A DNA stretch of 52,733 nt from Desulfococcaceae bacterium HSG9 (GCA_030378005.1 JAUCGF010000106.1:1-52733), one strand, 5' to 3'. Positions 34,973 to 42,642 are shown, counted from the stretch's first letter. A program made the numbers and translations. The notes: generated by a model not told the origin, from the letters alone.

Positions 34973-35057
34973 AACGCTTCGCATCACCGGCAGCAAAATG
35001 CAGAGCGAGATACGAGCGGCGCTCTTTGTTGTCCGAGTGCATGCGATTGTTAGATGC
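34973..35057 (-). other. attC-like integron recombination site downstream of the fusion gene
   Basis: On the minus strand the site opens with GCATCTAAC (core RYYYAAC) 5 bases after the stop codon of the fusion gene, continues AATCGCATGCACTCGGAC, and closes with CCGGTGATGCGAAGCGTT. The outer segments pair imperfectly with extrahelical bases (CGCAT...CGG). The middle forms a nested AGAGCG/CGCTCT hairpin, as in longer attC sites. The closing core is GTTCCAA instead of GTTRRRY, which could reflect fusion of the last cassette to a secondary target site (inference). Confidence 0.65.
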
Positions 35058-35062
35058 TTTTT

Positions 35063-36706
35063 CTATAGATTAAAGTGGTTGTTAACATATTCAACTAACT
35101 TGGGACCCTCCAGCTTATCCGTAGCAGGGTTTGTTCTTACATAAAAGTCTGCATTATCCAAGTAGCACGGAGATGGTGAGCCCTTACACTCAACCATTAA
35201 AATGCATTTTCCATCCACTTTAATCGGCTTGTATTCGATAAATGGGTAAAATCCCTCTCCAATTCGTGTTTTGATAAGATTCTTAAAATGAAGCAAAAAC
35301 TTGTCAGTATTTTTATGGAATTTTTTAATTTCACTTTCTATTCCAGTAATATCCTTATTATCATTAACGCCAACTAACAAAATGCCGCCCTCGGTATTTA
35401 AAAAGGCAACTACCGTTTTCAAAACAGCCAATACAATGTATTTTTCTTTTGTTTTTTTTCTTACATCAAGGTTTAATGTTTCTTTAAATTCAATATATTT
35501 TGATTCGCCCTGCCTAATTATATTATGAATCCTATCTATATCTGTGAGACCTCCAATAGCTTCAAGCATGCTATCCAGTTGACCTACTATTGAACTCGAA
35601 CTATTTGGGTTTAAGGCCAACTCTGAATCAAAAACATCAATAGCTTGTTTTAAATCATTCAATTTTTTCTGTGTGCTCAAGATTTGCTTTTGCTCTTTAA
35701 AAGCTGGTAAGGCAACAGTGGCTTGCTCTAAATCTCGCTTATTAAGATGAGGGATAAATAATCCTGAAGTTAAAGACTCAAGAATCAATCTGCCCAAATC
35801 TGACCGAAAGAATGCAGATACATATTCATTAATTGATTTTTCCCCTAATACTACTTGAAAGTAGTTGTGATGCTTTATATTTGCATCAGTTATTTTACTA
35901 ATGACTGGAGAATTACCGATTTTTGGAATATAAATAGAATTTCCTTTTTCTTTTAACTTTTCACCTGATTTGACATAGTTTATTTCAATTGCCAATCTAC
36001 CGATGGTATATTCCTCATATTCTTTATACTGAGTCTCTAATTTTTCGATTTGCTGTTTTATTTTTATTCTATGGAAGCCTTGATAACTTTTTTGAGGAAT
36101 TTCCATTCCATGTTTTAAGTCACCAGAATCAACATTTGAGAAGTAGTTTTTTGCAACTTCTCTGGATTGATTTTCATTATATAGTTCAGCTATGAAAATT
36201 GAGTCGGTTTGTTTTGAGGAAATGAGAATAAATACAGGAGTGATTGATGTTTCCGGTTGCAATATGCCTTGTGGCGCATTAAAAATTGCATTAACAAAGT
36301 AACCTTCTGAATTTAGGGCATTCTCAATTTCAACTCCATCATTCAAGCTAAAAACTGTTGGTTCCACGAGAAATATGGCCACGCCATTGATTTTAAGGAA
36401 TTTGAGAGCATTTAACAACTCAACCCAATTTCGACGAATTTTGAGTTTGTTATCGCCGAACTCAAAATTTATACGATTCATTCCAAGTGGTAGGTCACCA
36501 AGAATTAAGTCATATTTCGCGTCGTGTGAAATTTCATTAACCCAGCTCAAACCACTTGCAATATCAAAATTTGAATCTTCAATATCGAAGACTGAAAAAT
36601 TTGAAATAGCGAGTCTTAGACAACGCTTAGATTTTGCCAAAATTTTCACTTCATTGGCAAACTCGGCAACAATATTTATCTTTGTCGATTTGTCCATCTT
36701 GTTCAT
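35063..36706 (-). CDS. Chimeric protein: degenerate adenine-methyltransferase-like + HsdS-like + AlbA_2 (Schlafen) domains
   Basis: 547 residues from ATG 36706, with GGAGAG just ahead; an upstream ATG lies within attC. Residues ~1-170 resemble the second half of a HsdM-type N6-adenine methyltransferase (KYDLILGDLPLGMNR...NALKFLKINGVAIFLVEP). The catalytic NPPF/Y is replaced by DLPLG, and no AdoMet motif I is seen. Residues ~230-345 look like a type I specificity (HsdS) target-recognition region with the coiled conserved helix (FKEQKQILSTQKKLNDLKQ). Residues ~400-505 are an AlbA_2 domain (GESKYIEFKETL...LNTEGGILLVGVND). It is likely DNA- or RNA-binding rather than a methylase. It sits between two attC sites in cassette orientation. 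A defence role is plausible but unproven. Confidence 0.75.
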   Translation of the reverse strand: MNKMDKSTKINIVAEFANEVKILAKSKRCLRLAISNFSVFDIEDSNFDIASGLSWVNEISHDAKYDLILGDLPLGMNRINFEFGDNKLKIRRNWVELLNALKFLKINGVAIFLVEPTVFSLNDGVEIENALNSEGYFVNAIFNAPQGILQPETSITPVFILISSKQTDSIFIAELYNENQSREVAKNYFSNVDSGDLKHGMEIPQKSYQGFHRIKIKQQIEKLETQYKEYEEYTIGRLAIEINYVKSGEKLKEKGNSIYIPKIGNSPVISKITDANIKHHNYFQVVLGEKSINEYVSAFFRSDLGRLILESLTSGLFIPHLNKRDLEQATVALPAFKEQKQILSTQKKLNDLKQAIDVFDSELALNPNSSSSIVGQLDSMLEAIGGLTDIDRIHNIIRQGESKYIEFKETLNLDVRKKTKEKYIVLAVLKTVVAFLNTEGGILLVGVNDNKDITGIESEIKKFHKNTDKFLLHFKNLIKTRIGEGFYPFIEYKPIKVDGKCILMVECKGSPSPCYLDNADFYVRTNPATDKLEGPKLVEYVNNHFNL

Positions 36707-36717
36707 AATCTCTCCGC

Positions 36718-36780
36718 GCATCTAACGACTGAGCTAACCGGCGCACCCTTTGCGTCCGGTTGAGCGATGGGTTAGGTTGC
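36718..36780 (-). other. attC integron recombination site
   Basis: On the minus strand: GCAACCTAAC at one end and GTTAGATGC at the other, satisfying RYYYAAC and GTTRRRY. In between, GCTCAACCGG and CCGGTTAGCTC pair with one bulged base around a GACGCAAAGGGTGCG loop. Length of ~60 bp and the imperfect palindrome are those of short attC sites. It lies downstream of the 36809 gene and immediately upstream of the fusion gene, as expected at a junction of two cassettes on the minus strand. Confidence 0.82.
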
Positions 36781-36808
36781 TGCGTTTTTTCATTTTACAT
36801 CCTGATGT

Positions 36809-37126
36809 TTAAAATAGTGCTTCGACCGGCAGTTCTTTGAGTTTTTCCAGTTTGTAAGCACACATAATGCAAAGCCTCGCGGATTTATGGTTCTCGTTTG
36901 GATCAACCCGGCTGTCACAAAACCAGCAGCCGGCGTTTGCATCATCGTATATCTTCTGTACGAAGTCATACAACGGTGCTTCTTGATCGTCAGGGGCTTC
37001 ATGGTTTAGCCCAAGCCCGATGTGAATTTCATCATAGAGTTGGTTTAGGAAAATATCCAAAGCTTTGGCTGTGGCCGGGTCTTGATTTTCCCAAAGTTTA
37101 ACGGTTATGTCTATTATTTTTGCCAA
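36809..37126 (-). CDS. Small zinc-ribbon-like protein in cassette
   Basis: 105 residues with a TTG start; GGGGGAAC at 37133-37140 is the probable ribosome-binding site. The N-terminal two thirds are acidic and helical (IDITVKLWENQDPATAKALD). The C-terminus carries two CxxC pairs, CWFCDSRVDPNE...RLCIMCAYKL, likely to hold one zinc ion. No family is recognised. The gene ends 29 bases before an attC site, the normal position in an integron gene cassette. Cassette genes are often such short orphans. Confidence 0.65.
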   Translation of the reverse strand: MAKIIDITVKLWENQDPATAKALDIFLNQLYDEIHIGLGLNHEAPDDQEAPLYDFVQKIYDDANAGCWFCDSRVDPNENHKSARLCIMCAYKLEKLKELPVEALF

Positions 37127-37220
37127 TGATTAGTTCCCCCTATATTTTTTCGCTGGACTTGATAGTAATTGTATGGTAGAAGCCTTTAACTTTAACCTAT
37201 TGACCATCAAGGAGCAATAT

Positions 37221-37385
37221 ATGAAATTAAATTTAGAAAACACTGTGAATTATAAAATACTTCAAGAATTAAAATAAATTAAACAACTAATGATTGCAAT
37301 ATATGAAGCCGAGAGTGGCTCCAAAGTTAAGGGCGCAAAACGTTTACAGGAAAGCTGTGCTATTGTTAATCCTGAATCTCTTTGA
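37221..37385 (+). pseudogene. Small ORF interrupted by an in-frame TAA
   Basis: AAGGAG at 37209-37214 precedes ATG 37221. The frame encodes 18 residues (MKLNLENTVNYKILQELK), a TAA, and then 35 more codons (IKQLMIAIYEAESGSKVKGA...) to TGA 37385. Codon use and charge look coding on both sides of the stop. It may be a small gene with a recent nonsense change, or two peptides. It overlaps the end of the convergent gene at 37366. Confidence 0.4.
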
Positions 37386-37632
37386 TTTTTTCTTCAGGTA
37401 GCTTGTCATTGATTTTAGAAAGCATTATAACAAGACTTGCTACACAAGCACTTAAATTGTTATTGGAATCATGCACATTGCCTCCTTTTACACATGCTGC
37501 TCTCATATTCCCAAGCGATTTACACACTACGGCTGCCGGACAATGCTCTGTTCTTATTGGTTGTTCAATTTCAGAAGGCATTTTGCTTACGACACCATGT
37601 TGCATATCATCCACTATGTTTTTAATCTCCAT
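37366..37632 (-). CDS. Small cysteine-containing protein of unknown function
   Basis: 88 residues, with GGAGGTAA well placed before ATG 37632. Four cysteines (EHCPAAVVCKSL...AACVKGG...SACVASL) lie in the middle. No signal peptide or membrane segment is evident. No family is recognised. On the minus strand a GGTTAGGT at 37671-37678, a possible cassette core site (GTTRRRY), lies 40 bases ahead. It may therefore be the first cassette of the same array, though no complete attC hairpin is seen there. Confidence 0.5.
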   Translation of the reverse strand: MEIKNIVDDMQHGVVSKMPSEIEQPIRTEHCPAAVVCKSLGNMRAACVKGGNVHDSNNNLSACVASLVIMLSKINDKLPEEKIKEIQD

Positions 37633-37697
37633 ACTTACCTCCGCTCAACTAATCGTTAATGTTATTTAAAACCTAACCATGATTATCATGTATATTT

Positions 37698-37732
37698 GCC
37701 CTGATAACACCAGTAAAAGGTGTTTTTCGGGC
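37698..37732 (-). terminator. Hairpin downstream of tpiA
   Basis: GCCC..AACACC and GGTGTT..GGGC arms (14-base arms with four mismatched central positions) surround a 7-base loop, 55-90 bases after the tpiA stop. It could stop transcription of pgk-tpiA or be part of the inserted segment. There is no strong T-run on the minus strand. Confidence 0.4.
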
Positions 37733-37787
37733 ATATCTGCTTTTTCAATTTTAAGAATTTGCAAATAGCCATTTGATACTAAACCAA

Positions 37788-38543
37788 TCATGCAACCACA
37801 ATCTGACTAAAACTCTCCGCTTTCAGACTGGCCCCGCCCACCAAAACACCATCAACATTATCCAATGCCATGATCGCAGGCGCTGAATCGGGTTTGACGC
37901 TGCCGCCGTAAAGAATCGGAATTTCATCTGCATTGGCCCCGAAAAAGTCGTTCAGTTTTTGACGGGTGAATAAATGAGCGTGCTTTATTTCATCCGGCCC
38001 GGCAATTTCACCGGTGCCGATTGCCCATACCGGTTCATAAGCTACGGACAACCGTTCCGGCGCAATCGCTTTATCCACACCGGCCAGACCTTGTTCCAAT
38101 TGACGTGCGAGTACGGCTTCAACGTCACCGGCGCGGCGTTCTTCAATTTTTTCGCCGATACAGAGAATCATGTTCAGCCCTTTTTCAAGGCCAAAGGCCA
38201 TTTTAGCGCCCACTTGTTCATCGGTTTCACCAAAAATGTGACGCCGTTCCGAATGTCCGGCCAGCGCCCACTGGCATCCTGAATCAAGCAGCATGGCCGC
38301 TGAGATTTCACCGGTAAACGCGCCTTCATCCGCGGGGTGCAGATTCTGGCCGCCCACGGCAAAATTATCCTTATCTTTCAAAGCGTCGGCGACAGCGGCA
38401 ATCGCTGTGAAGGGCGGAAAAATCAGCATTTCACGGTCACCAGACATTTTGTTTTCAAGCAAAGCGGCAAGTTCTTTTGCGACAGTTGCCGCTTGTTCGA
38501 CTGTTTTATACATTTTCCAATTGGCTGCCATCAGTTTTTTCAT
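37788..38543 (-). CDS. tpiA: Triose-phosphate isomerase
   Basis: 251 residues, normal length. Substrate-binding AANWKM (Lys), catalytic His in ALAGHSERR, catalytic Glu in VAYEPVWAIGTG, and phosphate-binding YGGSVKPDS and GVLVGGASL are all intact. It interconverts glyceraldehyde 3-phosphate and dihydroxyacetone phosphate in glycolysis and gluconeogenesis. The start overlaps the end of pgk by one base. A second copy of its last ~130 bases lies 3.3 kb away at 34420, the footprint of the accessory insertion. Confidence 0.96.
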   Translation of the reverse strand: MKKLMAANWKMYKTVEQAATVAKELAALLENKMSGDREMLIFPPFTAIAAVADALKDKDNFAVGGQNLHPADEGAFTGEISAAMLLDSGCQWALAGHSERRHIFGETDEQVGAKMAFGLEKGLNMILCIGEKIEERRAGDVEAVLARQLEQGLAGVDKAIAPERLSVAYEPVWAIGTGEIAGPDEIKHAHLFTRQKLNDFFGANADEIPILYGGSVKPDSAPAIMALDNVDGVLVGGASLKAESFSQIVVA

Positions 38544-39730
38544 TATTTTGTACCCTCCTTTAAAGCTTTGAAAGCGGGCAGTTCTTTGCCTTCCATAAAG
38601 GACATGAAAGAACCTCCGCCAGTTGAAATGAAACTAAATTTATCGGAAAGACTTTCCGCTTTGATCACAACATTGGTATCACCGCCGCCAACAATTGTCA
38701 ACGCATGGTCAAGGCCGGCCACAATTCGGGCCAGTTCAAGGGAACCCTGCGCATAAGCGGGATTTTCAAATGCGCCCATAGGGCCGTTCCACATCACCGT
38801 TTTGGCGTGGGTAAGCACCGTTTTAAATTGCGCGATTGTTTCCGGGCCGATGTCCAAAGCCATACTATCTTCTGGAATCGCATCGAAGCGGCAAACGCCT
38901 GAAGAAGCCGGGCTGTCAATTCCTTGCCCAAGTGTCAAATCGGTCGGCAAATGAATTTTCACCCCTTTTTGAGATGCCTTTTCAAGCAATGCCGCGGCAT
39001 CAGACACGCGCTGTTTTTCGACCAACGACCGACCGACACTGTTGCCGATAGCTAATATAAATGTATTTGCCATAGCCCCGCCGATAATGATTTCATCGGC
39101 TTTATCCAACAAGGCGTTTAAAATGTCCATCTTAGTGGATATTTTGGCACCGCCGGAAATAGCAACGTAAGGCCATTCAGGATCGGCCAGGGATTGACCA
39201 AGAAAGGCCCACTCTTTTTTTAAAAGAAAGCCCCCGCAGCTAGCGGGCGCAAATTCTGTAACACCCACAACCGAAGCATGCGCTCGATGAGCCACTGCAA
39301 AAGCATCGTTCACATAAACATCGGCCAGAGCGGCCAATTGTTTGCTGAATTCGGGGTCGTTGGCTTTTTCACCAGCATGATAGCGTAGATTTTCCAGCAT
39401 CAACACCTGCCCGGGGGCAAGTGCCTGAACTGTCGCGCGCACCTCCGAACCGATGCAATCCGATGCCATTTTAACCTCCCGGCCTAATAATTCAGATAGC
39501 CGCACAGCCGCAGGTTTCAATGAAAATTCGGGTTCGCGCTTGTCCGTAGGTCTTCCCAGATGCGAGCAAATAATCAGAGCGGCACCCTGATCCAAAGCAT
39601 AATTGAGGGTGTCAAGGCTGGCTCTGATGCGATGGTCGTCCTGAATGACGCCATCTTTGAGCGGTACGTTATAATCGACGCGTACGAGCAGTTTTTTGCC
39701 TTTTATTTCTATTTTATCTAAAAAATTCAT
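38543..39730 (-). CDS. pgk: Phosphoglycerate kinase
   Basis: 395 residues from ATG 39730, preceded by AAGGAGAG; a start 21 bases earlier is less likely. The signature KLLVRVDYNVPLKDG, HLGRPTDK, the CGGFLLKKEW region, GGAKISTKMD, and the C-terminal nucleotide loop GGGDTNVVI...FISTGGGSFMSFMEG are present. It transfers phosphate between 1,3-bisphosphoglycerate and ADP. It forms an operon with tpiA. The upstream gap (39731-39954) contains no recognised element. Confidence 0.96.
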   Translation of the reverse strand: MNFLDKIEIKGKKLLVRVDYNVPLKDGVIQDDHRIRASLDTLNYALDQGAALIICSHLGRPTDKREPEFSLKPAAVRLSELLGREVKMASDCIGSEVRATVQALAPGQVLMLENLRYHAGEKANDPEFSKQLAALADVYVNDAFAVAHRAHASVVGVTEFAPASCGGFLLKKEWAFLGQSLADPEWPYVAISGGAKISTKMDILNALLDKADEIIIGGAMANTFILAIGNSVGRSLVEKQRVSDAAALLEKASQKGVKIHLPTDLTLGQGIDSPASSGVCRFDAIPEDSMALDIGPETIAQFKTVLTHAKTVMWNGPMGAFENPAYAQGSLELARIVAGLDHALTIVGGGDTNVVIKAESLSDKFSFISTGGGSFMSFMEGKELPAFKALKEGTK

Positions 39731-39954
39731 ACTCTCTCCTTTTTTATCCACCTAATTCATTGAAATAATTCATAAAATATGTTATGTAGATTGTAGCAGG
39801 CTACTTTGCATCGGAGCTTTGCCAGACTGAATTTCAAAGAACTTTGAAACGGCGACGGGTGTGAAATTGTCAGTTTTTTCTCTATCAGACCGATTTTAGC
39901 AAAAAATTTCCTTTTTGTCATGCAATTTTATGATACAGACAGCATTAATGATTT

Positions 39955-40287
39955 CTATGCCGATGTTGCGGAAGAAATGAATACTTTGCCTTGATATAAG
40001 GTTTTAATGGCATCTGTCAACTGTGTAAAACTGTATTCTTTTAAAAGGTAGCCTAAAGCGCCGGCTTTGAGCGTTTCTATGGCAAAAAAACGGTCTGCGT
40101 GCATGGTAAGAATAAGGATGCGCGTTCGGGGAAGAATTTTCATCACGCGCCGGGTCACTTCTACGCCGTTGAGGCCAGGCATGGTCACATCCAGAAGCGC
40201 CACATCCGGCTTCAACTGTTCGATTTTTTTAAGCGCTTCCTGGCCGACACCGGCCTCTCCCACAATACTGAAAAAATTATGCAGCAA
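39955..40287 (-). pseudogene. Truncated response-regulator receiver domain
   Basis: 110 codons of a NarL/FixJ-type receiver. The phosphoacceptor region VALLDVTMPGLNGVEV, the ILILTMHAD Thr region and the YLLKEYS lysine are present. The N-terminal strand with the acidic pair is missing, as is the whole C-terminal LuxR helix-turn-helix, so it is a fragment. A short foreign-looking frame abuts it at 40290. Confidence 0.7.
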
Positions 40288-40289
40288 TT

Positions 40290-40575
40290 ATTACGAAAGA
40301 AACTATCGCGAAGCCGGGGTAAGACAATTTTATGCCATTAAACAGCAGGATATCGCTCAAATTGCCAATGAAATCTGCCTGCTCATCGAAAATGGCCTGT
40401 TGGAAAGTTGGAAAAACAGCGTTTATTCCATAACCGATATTGGCAGCATAAGTGAAAGAAAAAATTCTGGAATCCATGAATACAATGAAAAATACACACG
40501 GCCCCGGAGATCCGGTTTATGAACGTTTCCTTAACGATGCCAGAGAGGCGTTGACAATTTTAGGTGCGGAGTAAA
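40290..40575 (+). pseudogene. Broken unidentified gene remnant
   Basis: The plus strand encodes YYERNYREAGVRQFYAIKQQ followed by DIAQIANEICLLIENGLLES and more, without a start. It then shifts frame at an A-rich run near 40455-40460 into a second stretch, NTMKNTHGPGDPVYERFLND...LTILGAE, ending at TAA 40575. The two pieces look like one coding sequence joined by a frameshift. No family is recognised. Six bases separate it from the next gene. Confidence 0.4.
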
Positions 40576-40580
40576 AAATC

Positions 40581-41441
40581 ATGCGTAAAAAAAAAGGCCG
40601 CTGTGTTAATGTCGGCGGATGTGACATCGCTGATGAACAGACACTATTGGAAATTCAGACAAACGAAGAATTTATTTGCCCTGAATGTAAAGACGAGCTG
40701 AAGCCTGATGGGGGAGGCTTTAATAAAAATATTTTGTTTATTCCCTTAGGTGTAATCCTGCTCCTGTTCATCTTTTTTGCTATCACAAACATCAAAACTC
40801 GCAGGCAACCGGGACATGAGCCATCTCCTGATGAACCGACACCCCCGCCAGAGCCTTCACTGGATGCCCCCTCTTATCTGCCGACCGTTGAGGTGCCGCA
40901 GGGAGAACTTAAATTACCTGATTATCTTACCCGATATGCACGTTATTTAGATCCCCAAAAGCCGGTAAAGATAGACCGCGCTTTTACTATACAAGCTGGT
41001 GAAGTGACTGTCGGTGAATTTCGAGTTTTTTTTGATACGTTGAACGAATCTGAGCAAAAACTTGTCGGTCTCAAATGGGCGCAGGCTGGCGATACTGAAA
41101 AATATGATGATGATCGGCCTGTTGAAAATATAAGTTGGGTAAACTTAAACTTGCCCACAACCGCGCAGTGGATAGCGGCATGCATCAAATATGAACAATT
41201 ACCACCGATTATTAATCAAACGGACAACATTCCCGAATCAAAATTGCGAAGCAAGGTGGATCATTTAATTGGAAATCTGCGGGAATGGTCATCCGATACC
41301 TGCAAGGAAAATTGGTATCGACTTCTAGGTGAAAATTACATGACCGCCGCCGATCCGGATATAGTTGGCAAAGAAAATTGTGCCAAAAGCGACCAAGTAT
41401 GGCCGGGTGTGGGCTTTCGACTTGTTCGTATTGAAGATTAA
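40581..41441 (+). CDS. Zinc-ribbon, single-TM, SUMF1-like protein
   Basis: 286 residues. The N-terminus has a cysteine array (RCVNVGGC...EFICPECKDEL) typical of small zinc ribbons. It is followed by one membrane helix (~52-70, ILFIPLGVILLLFIFFAI), a Pro/Glu-rich linker, and from ~130 a compact domain. That domain has the formylglycine-generating-enzyme-like (SUMF1) pattern: EVTVGEFRVFFDT, RPVENISWV, LPTTAQWIAAC, GNLREWSSDT and GVGFRLVR. The domain is shorter than true FGE, and the catalytic cysteine pair is not evident, so it is probably a binding domain. It has no convincing ribosome-binding site. Confidence 0.6.
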   Translation: MRKKKGRCVNVGGCDIADEQTLLEIQTNEEFICPECKDELKPDGGGFNKNILFIPLGVILLLFIFFAITNIKTRRQPGHEPSPDEPTPPPEPSLDAPSYLPTVEVPQGELKLPDYLTRYARYLDPQKPVKIDRAFTIQAGEVTVGEFRVFFDTLNESEQKLVGLKWAQAGDTEKYDDDRPVENISWVNLNLPTTAQWIAACIKYEQLPPIINQTDNIPESKLRSKVDHLIGNLREWSSDTCKENWYRLLGENYMTAADPDIVGKENCAKSDQVWPGVGFRLVRIED

Positions 41442-41495
41442 AAAAATAAAAATGACATTCTTCAATTGTAAGCTAACCCTTTAATTTCAAGCTAA

Positions 41496-41573
41496 AATTT
41501 TGTCCCGTTAGGGACATAATATCTATAGAAAAAGGCAAAACAATACATCAAGTCCCGTAGGGACGAAATAAAC
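41496..41573. repeat. Pair of GTCCCGTWRGGAC palindromes
   Basis: GTCCCGTTAGGGAC (41502-41515) and GTCCCGTAGGGAC (41552-41564) lie 37 bases apart, the second followed by GAAATA. Each is a short perfect or near-perfect hairpin. Such palindromes are dispersed in many genomes. There are only two, without unique spacers of fixed length, so not a CRISPR. Confidence 0.6.
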
Positions 41574-41575
41574 AA

Positions 41576-41812
41576 TTGAATTCTTCACAGGTCGTGACCG
41601 GTGAATCCGGCGGCAATTCGAGTTGTTTATTCACCCTGCAATTATCTGCAAATCTGTCGATAAAGGGATGGACATCCTCTATCTCAGAGATTTTACCATA
41701 CGTGATTTTGCAGTTAGCAGGGTGCGTTAGGCGACAGCCGTAACGCACCGAATTTTTTAATATTAAACATGGTGTGTTACGCTCCGCTGACGCACCCTGC
41801 TTGCTAATTCTG
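41576..41812. repeat. 0.35-kb interspersed repeat, copy 1 (truncated)
   Basis: It shares the block TTGAATTCTTCACAGG...GGGATGGACATCC...GTTAGCAGGGTGCGTTAGGCG and the terminal hairpin GTGCGTTACGCTCCGCTGACGCACC with copies at 42643 and 43860, but lacks their first ~115 bp. Frames on both strands stay open through much of the repeat; the minus-strand frame encodes TYGKISE(I/L)xDVHPFIDR. Whether either is expressed is unclear. Confidence 0.8.
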
Positions 41813-41873
41813 TCTTGTCAGTTTGAAAACCAAGTCCGTCTCAACCGTTTTGTTATGCCTGATGCTATTTTTT

Positions 41874-42284
41874 CTACTCGGCAGAATATTCTTCCACTTT
41901 CGGATTTTCTTCCGTATGTTCCAAATAATCAGTCATCGCATTTTCAAGTGCGGCTTCCACCATTGAAACCACTCTCTTATTTGTCTCAAAACTCATATTT
42001 TTCCCGTAATATCCTGTTTTCAGGTCAATAAAAAACGGGATATGTTCATTTTTATCTATGATTGCAAGCAAATAGCGCCCCACTGACTGACGGACGCGGA
42101 TACGAAGTTTGACAATTTCAATTACGACATCTTCTGATATAAGTATCTTTAGTCTGCCTTCACCTTTTCTGAAGCCGATACGGACAAATTCTTTAAGATT
42201 AAGCACAACCTCCTGCTCTTTAAAGTGTTTTCTGTGTTTTTTCAGAATCCTGCGAAAACTTTTAGTGATGAGGATACGTTTCAT
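41874..42284 (-). CDS. Possible toxin of a two-gene module
   Basis: About 136 residues from ATG 42284 (an ATG at 42302 is also in frame). The sequence is strongly basic at the N-terminus (MKRILITKSFRRILKKHRKH). It continues LKEFVRIGFRKGEGRLKILI and VRQSVGRYLLAIIDKNEHIPFFIDLKTGYYGKNMSFET. This is a beta-rich pattern like RelE/HigB-type RNase toxins, but I cannot assign a family. It directly follows a small acidic gene, and both lie between two copies of the 0.35-kb repeat. Confidence 0.55.
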   Translation of the reverse strand: MKRILITKSFRRILKKHRKHFKEQEVVLNLKEFVRIGFRKGEGRLKILISEDVVIEIVKLRIRVRQSVGRYLLAIIDKNEHIPFFIDLKTGYYGKNMSFETNKRVVSMVEAALENAMTDYLEHTEENPKVEEYSAE

Positions 42285-42302
42285 TTCGTTACAATTTTGC
42301 AA

Positions 42303-42542
42303 TTAATCCCGGGATAAATTCTGAGAGGTGTATTTTTTCGCCACCCTCCCGAACAGATTCCGCATTGTTTCGGAACTGACAGCCTTAGTTACGCAGGTAT
42401 CAAAATTTCGTTCCTCCGCCTCTTCCTCCAAAAGTTCGTAAAGCCTGTCCATATTCTCAATCATAAGATGTGCAAGTCTGTCCTGCTGACTGCCATATCT
42501 TTCTGATGCCATGGTAAATGCTTCTTTGAGTAATCTTGTCAT
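42303..42542 (-). CDS. Possible antitoxin of a two-gene module
   Basis: 79 residues, mostly helical and acidic in the centre (DRLYELLEEEAEERNFD). The N-terminus MTRLLKEAFTMASE...QQDRLAHLMIENMD resembles small antitoxins that precede RelE/ParE-like toxins. GGAGGT is close to the ATG. The stop lies next to the start of the downstream gene, the usual coupling of such pairs. Family not identified. Confidence 0.55.
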   Translation of the reverse strand: MTRLLKEAFTMASERYGSQQDRLAHLMIENMDRLYELLEEEAEERNFDTCVTKAVSSETMRNLFGRVAKKYTSQNLSRD

Positions 42543-42642
42543 TTTTACCTCCGTACCGCCATAAGAACTGACTCATTTATCGAAAATATTCGGCACCTCA
42601 TTTTTCGTTTATTTCACCATAATCTGTCTTATCAGTTTGAAA

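Noticed and set aside
37640..37790. Third attC site between the 88-residue gene and tpiA
   Set aside because: A GTTAGGT core is present on the minus strand, but no matching RYYYAAC partner with a bulged stem was found; the hairpin there looks more like a terminator.
39955..40287. Functional single-domain response regulator
   Set aside because: The N-terminal strand with the acidic residues needed for phosphorylation is missing, so it is listed as a fragment.
41496..41573. Possible CRISPR remnant from paired GTCCC..GGGAC palindromes
   Set aside because: Only two short palindromes, with no third repeat and no cas genes; they match a common dispersed palindrome type.
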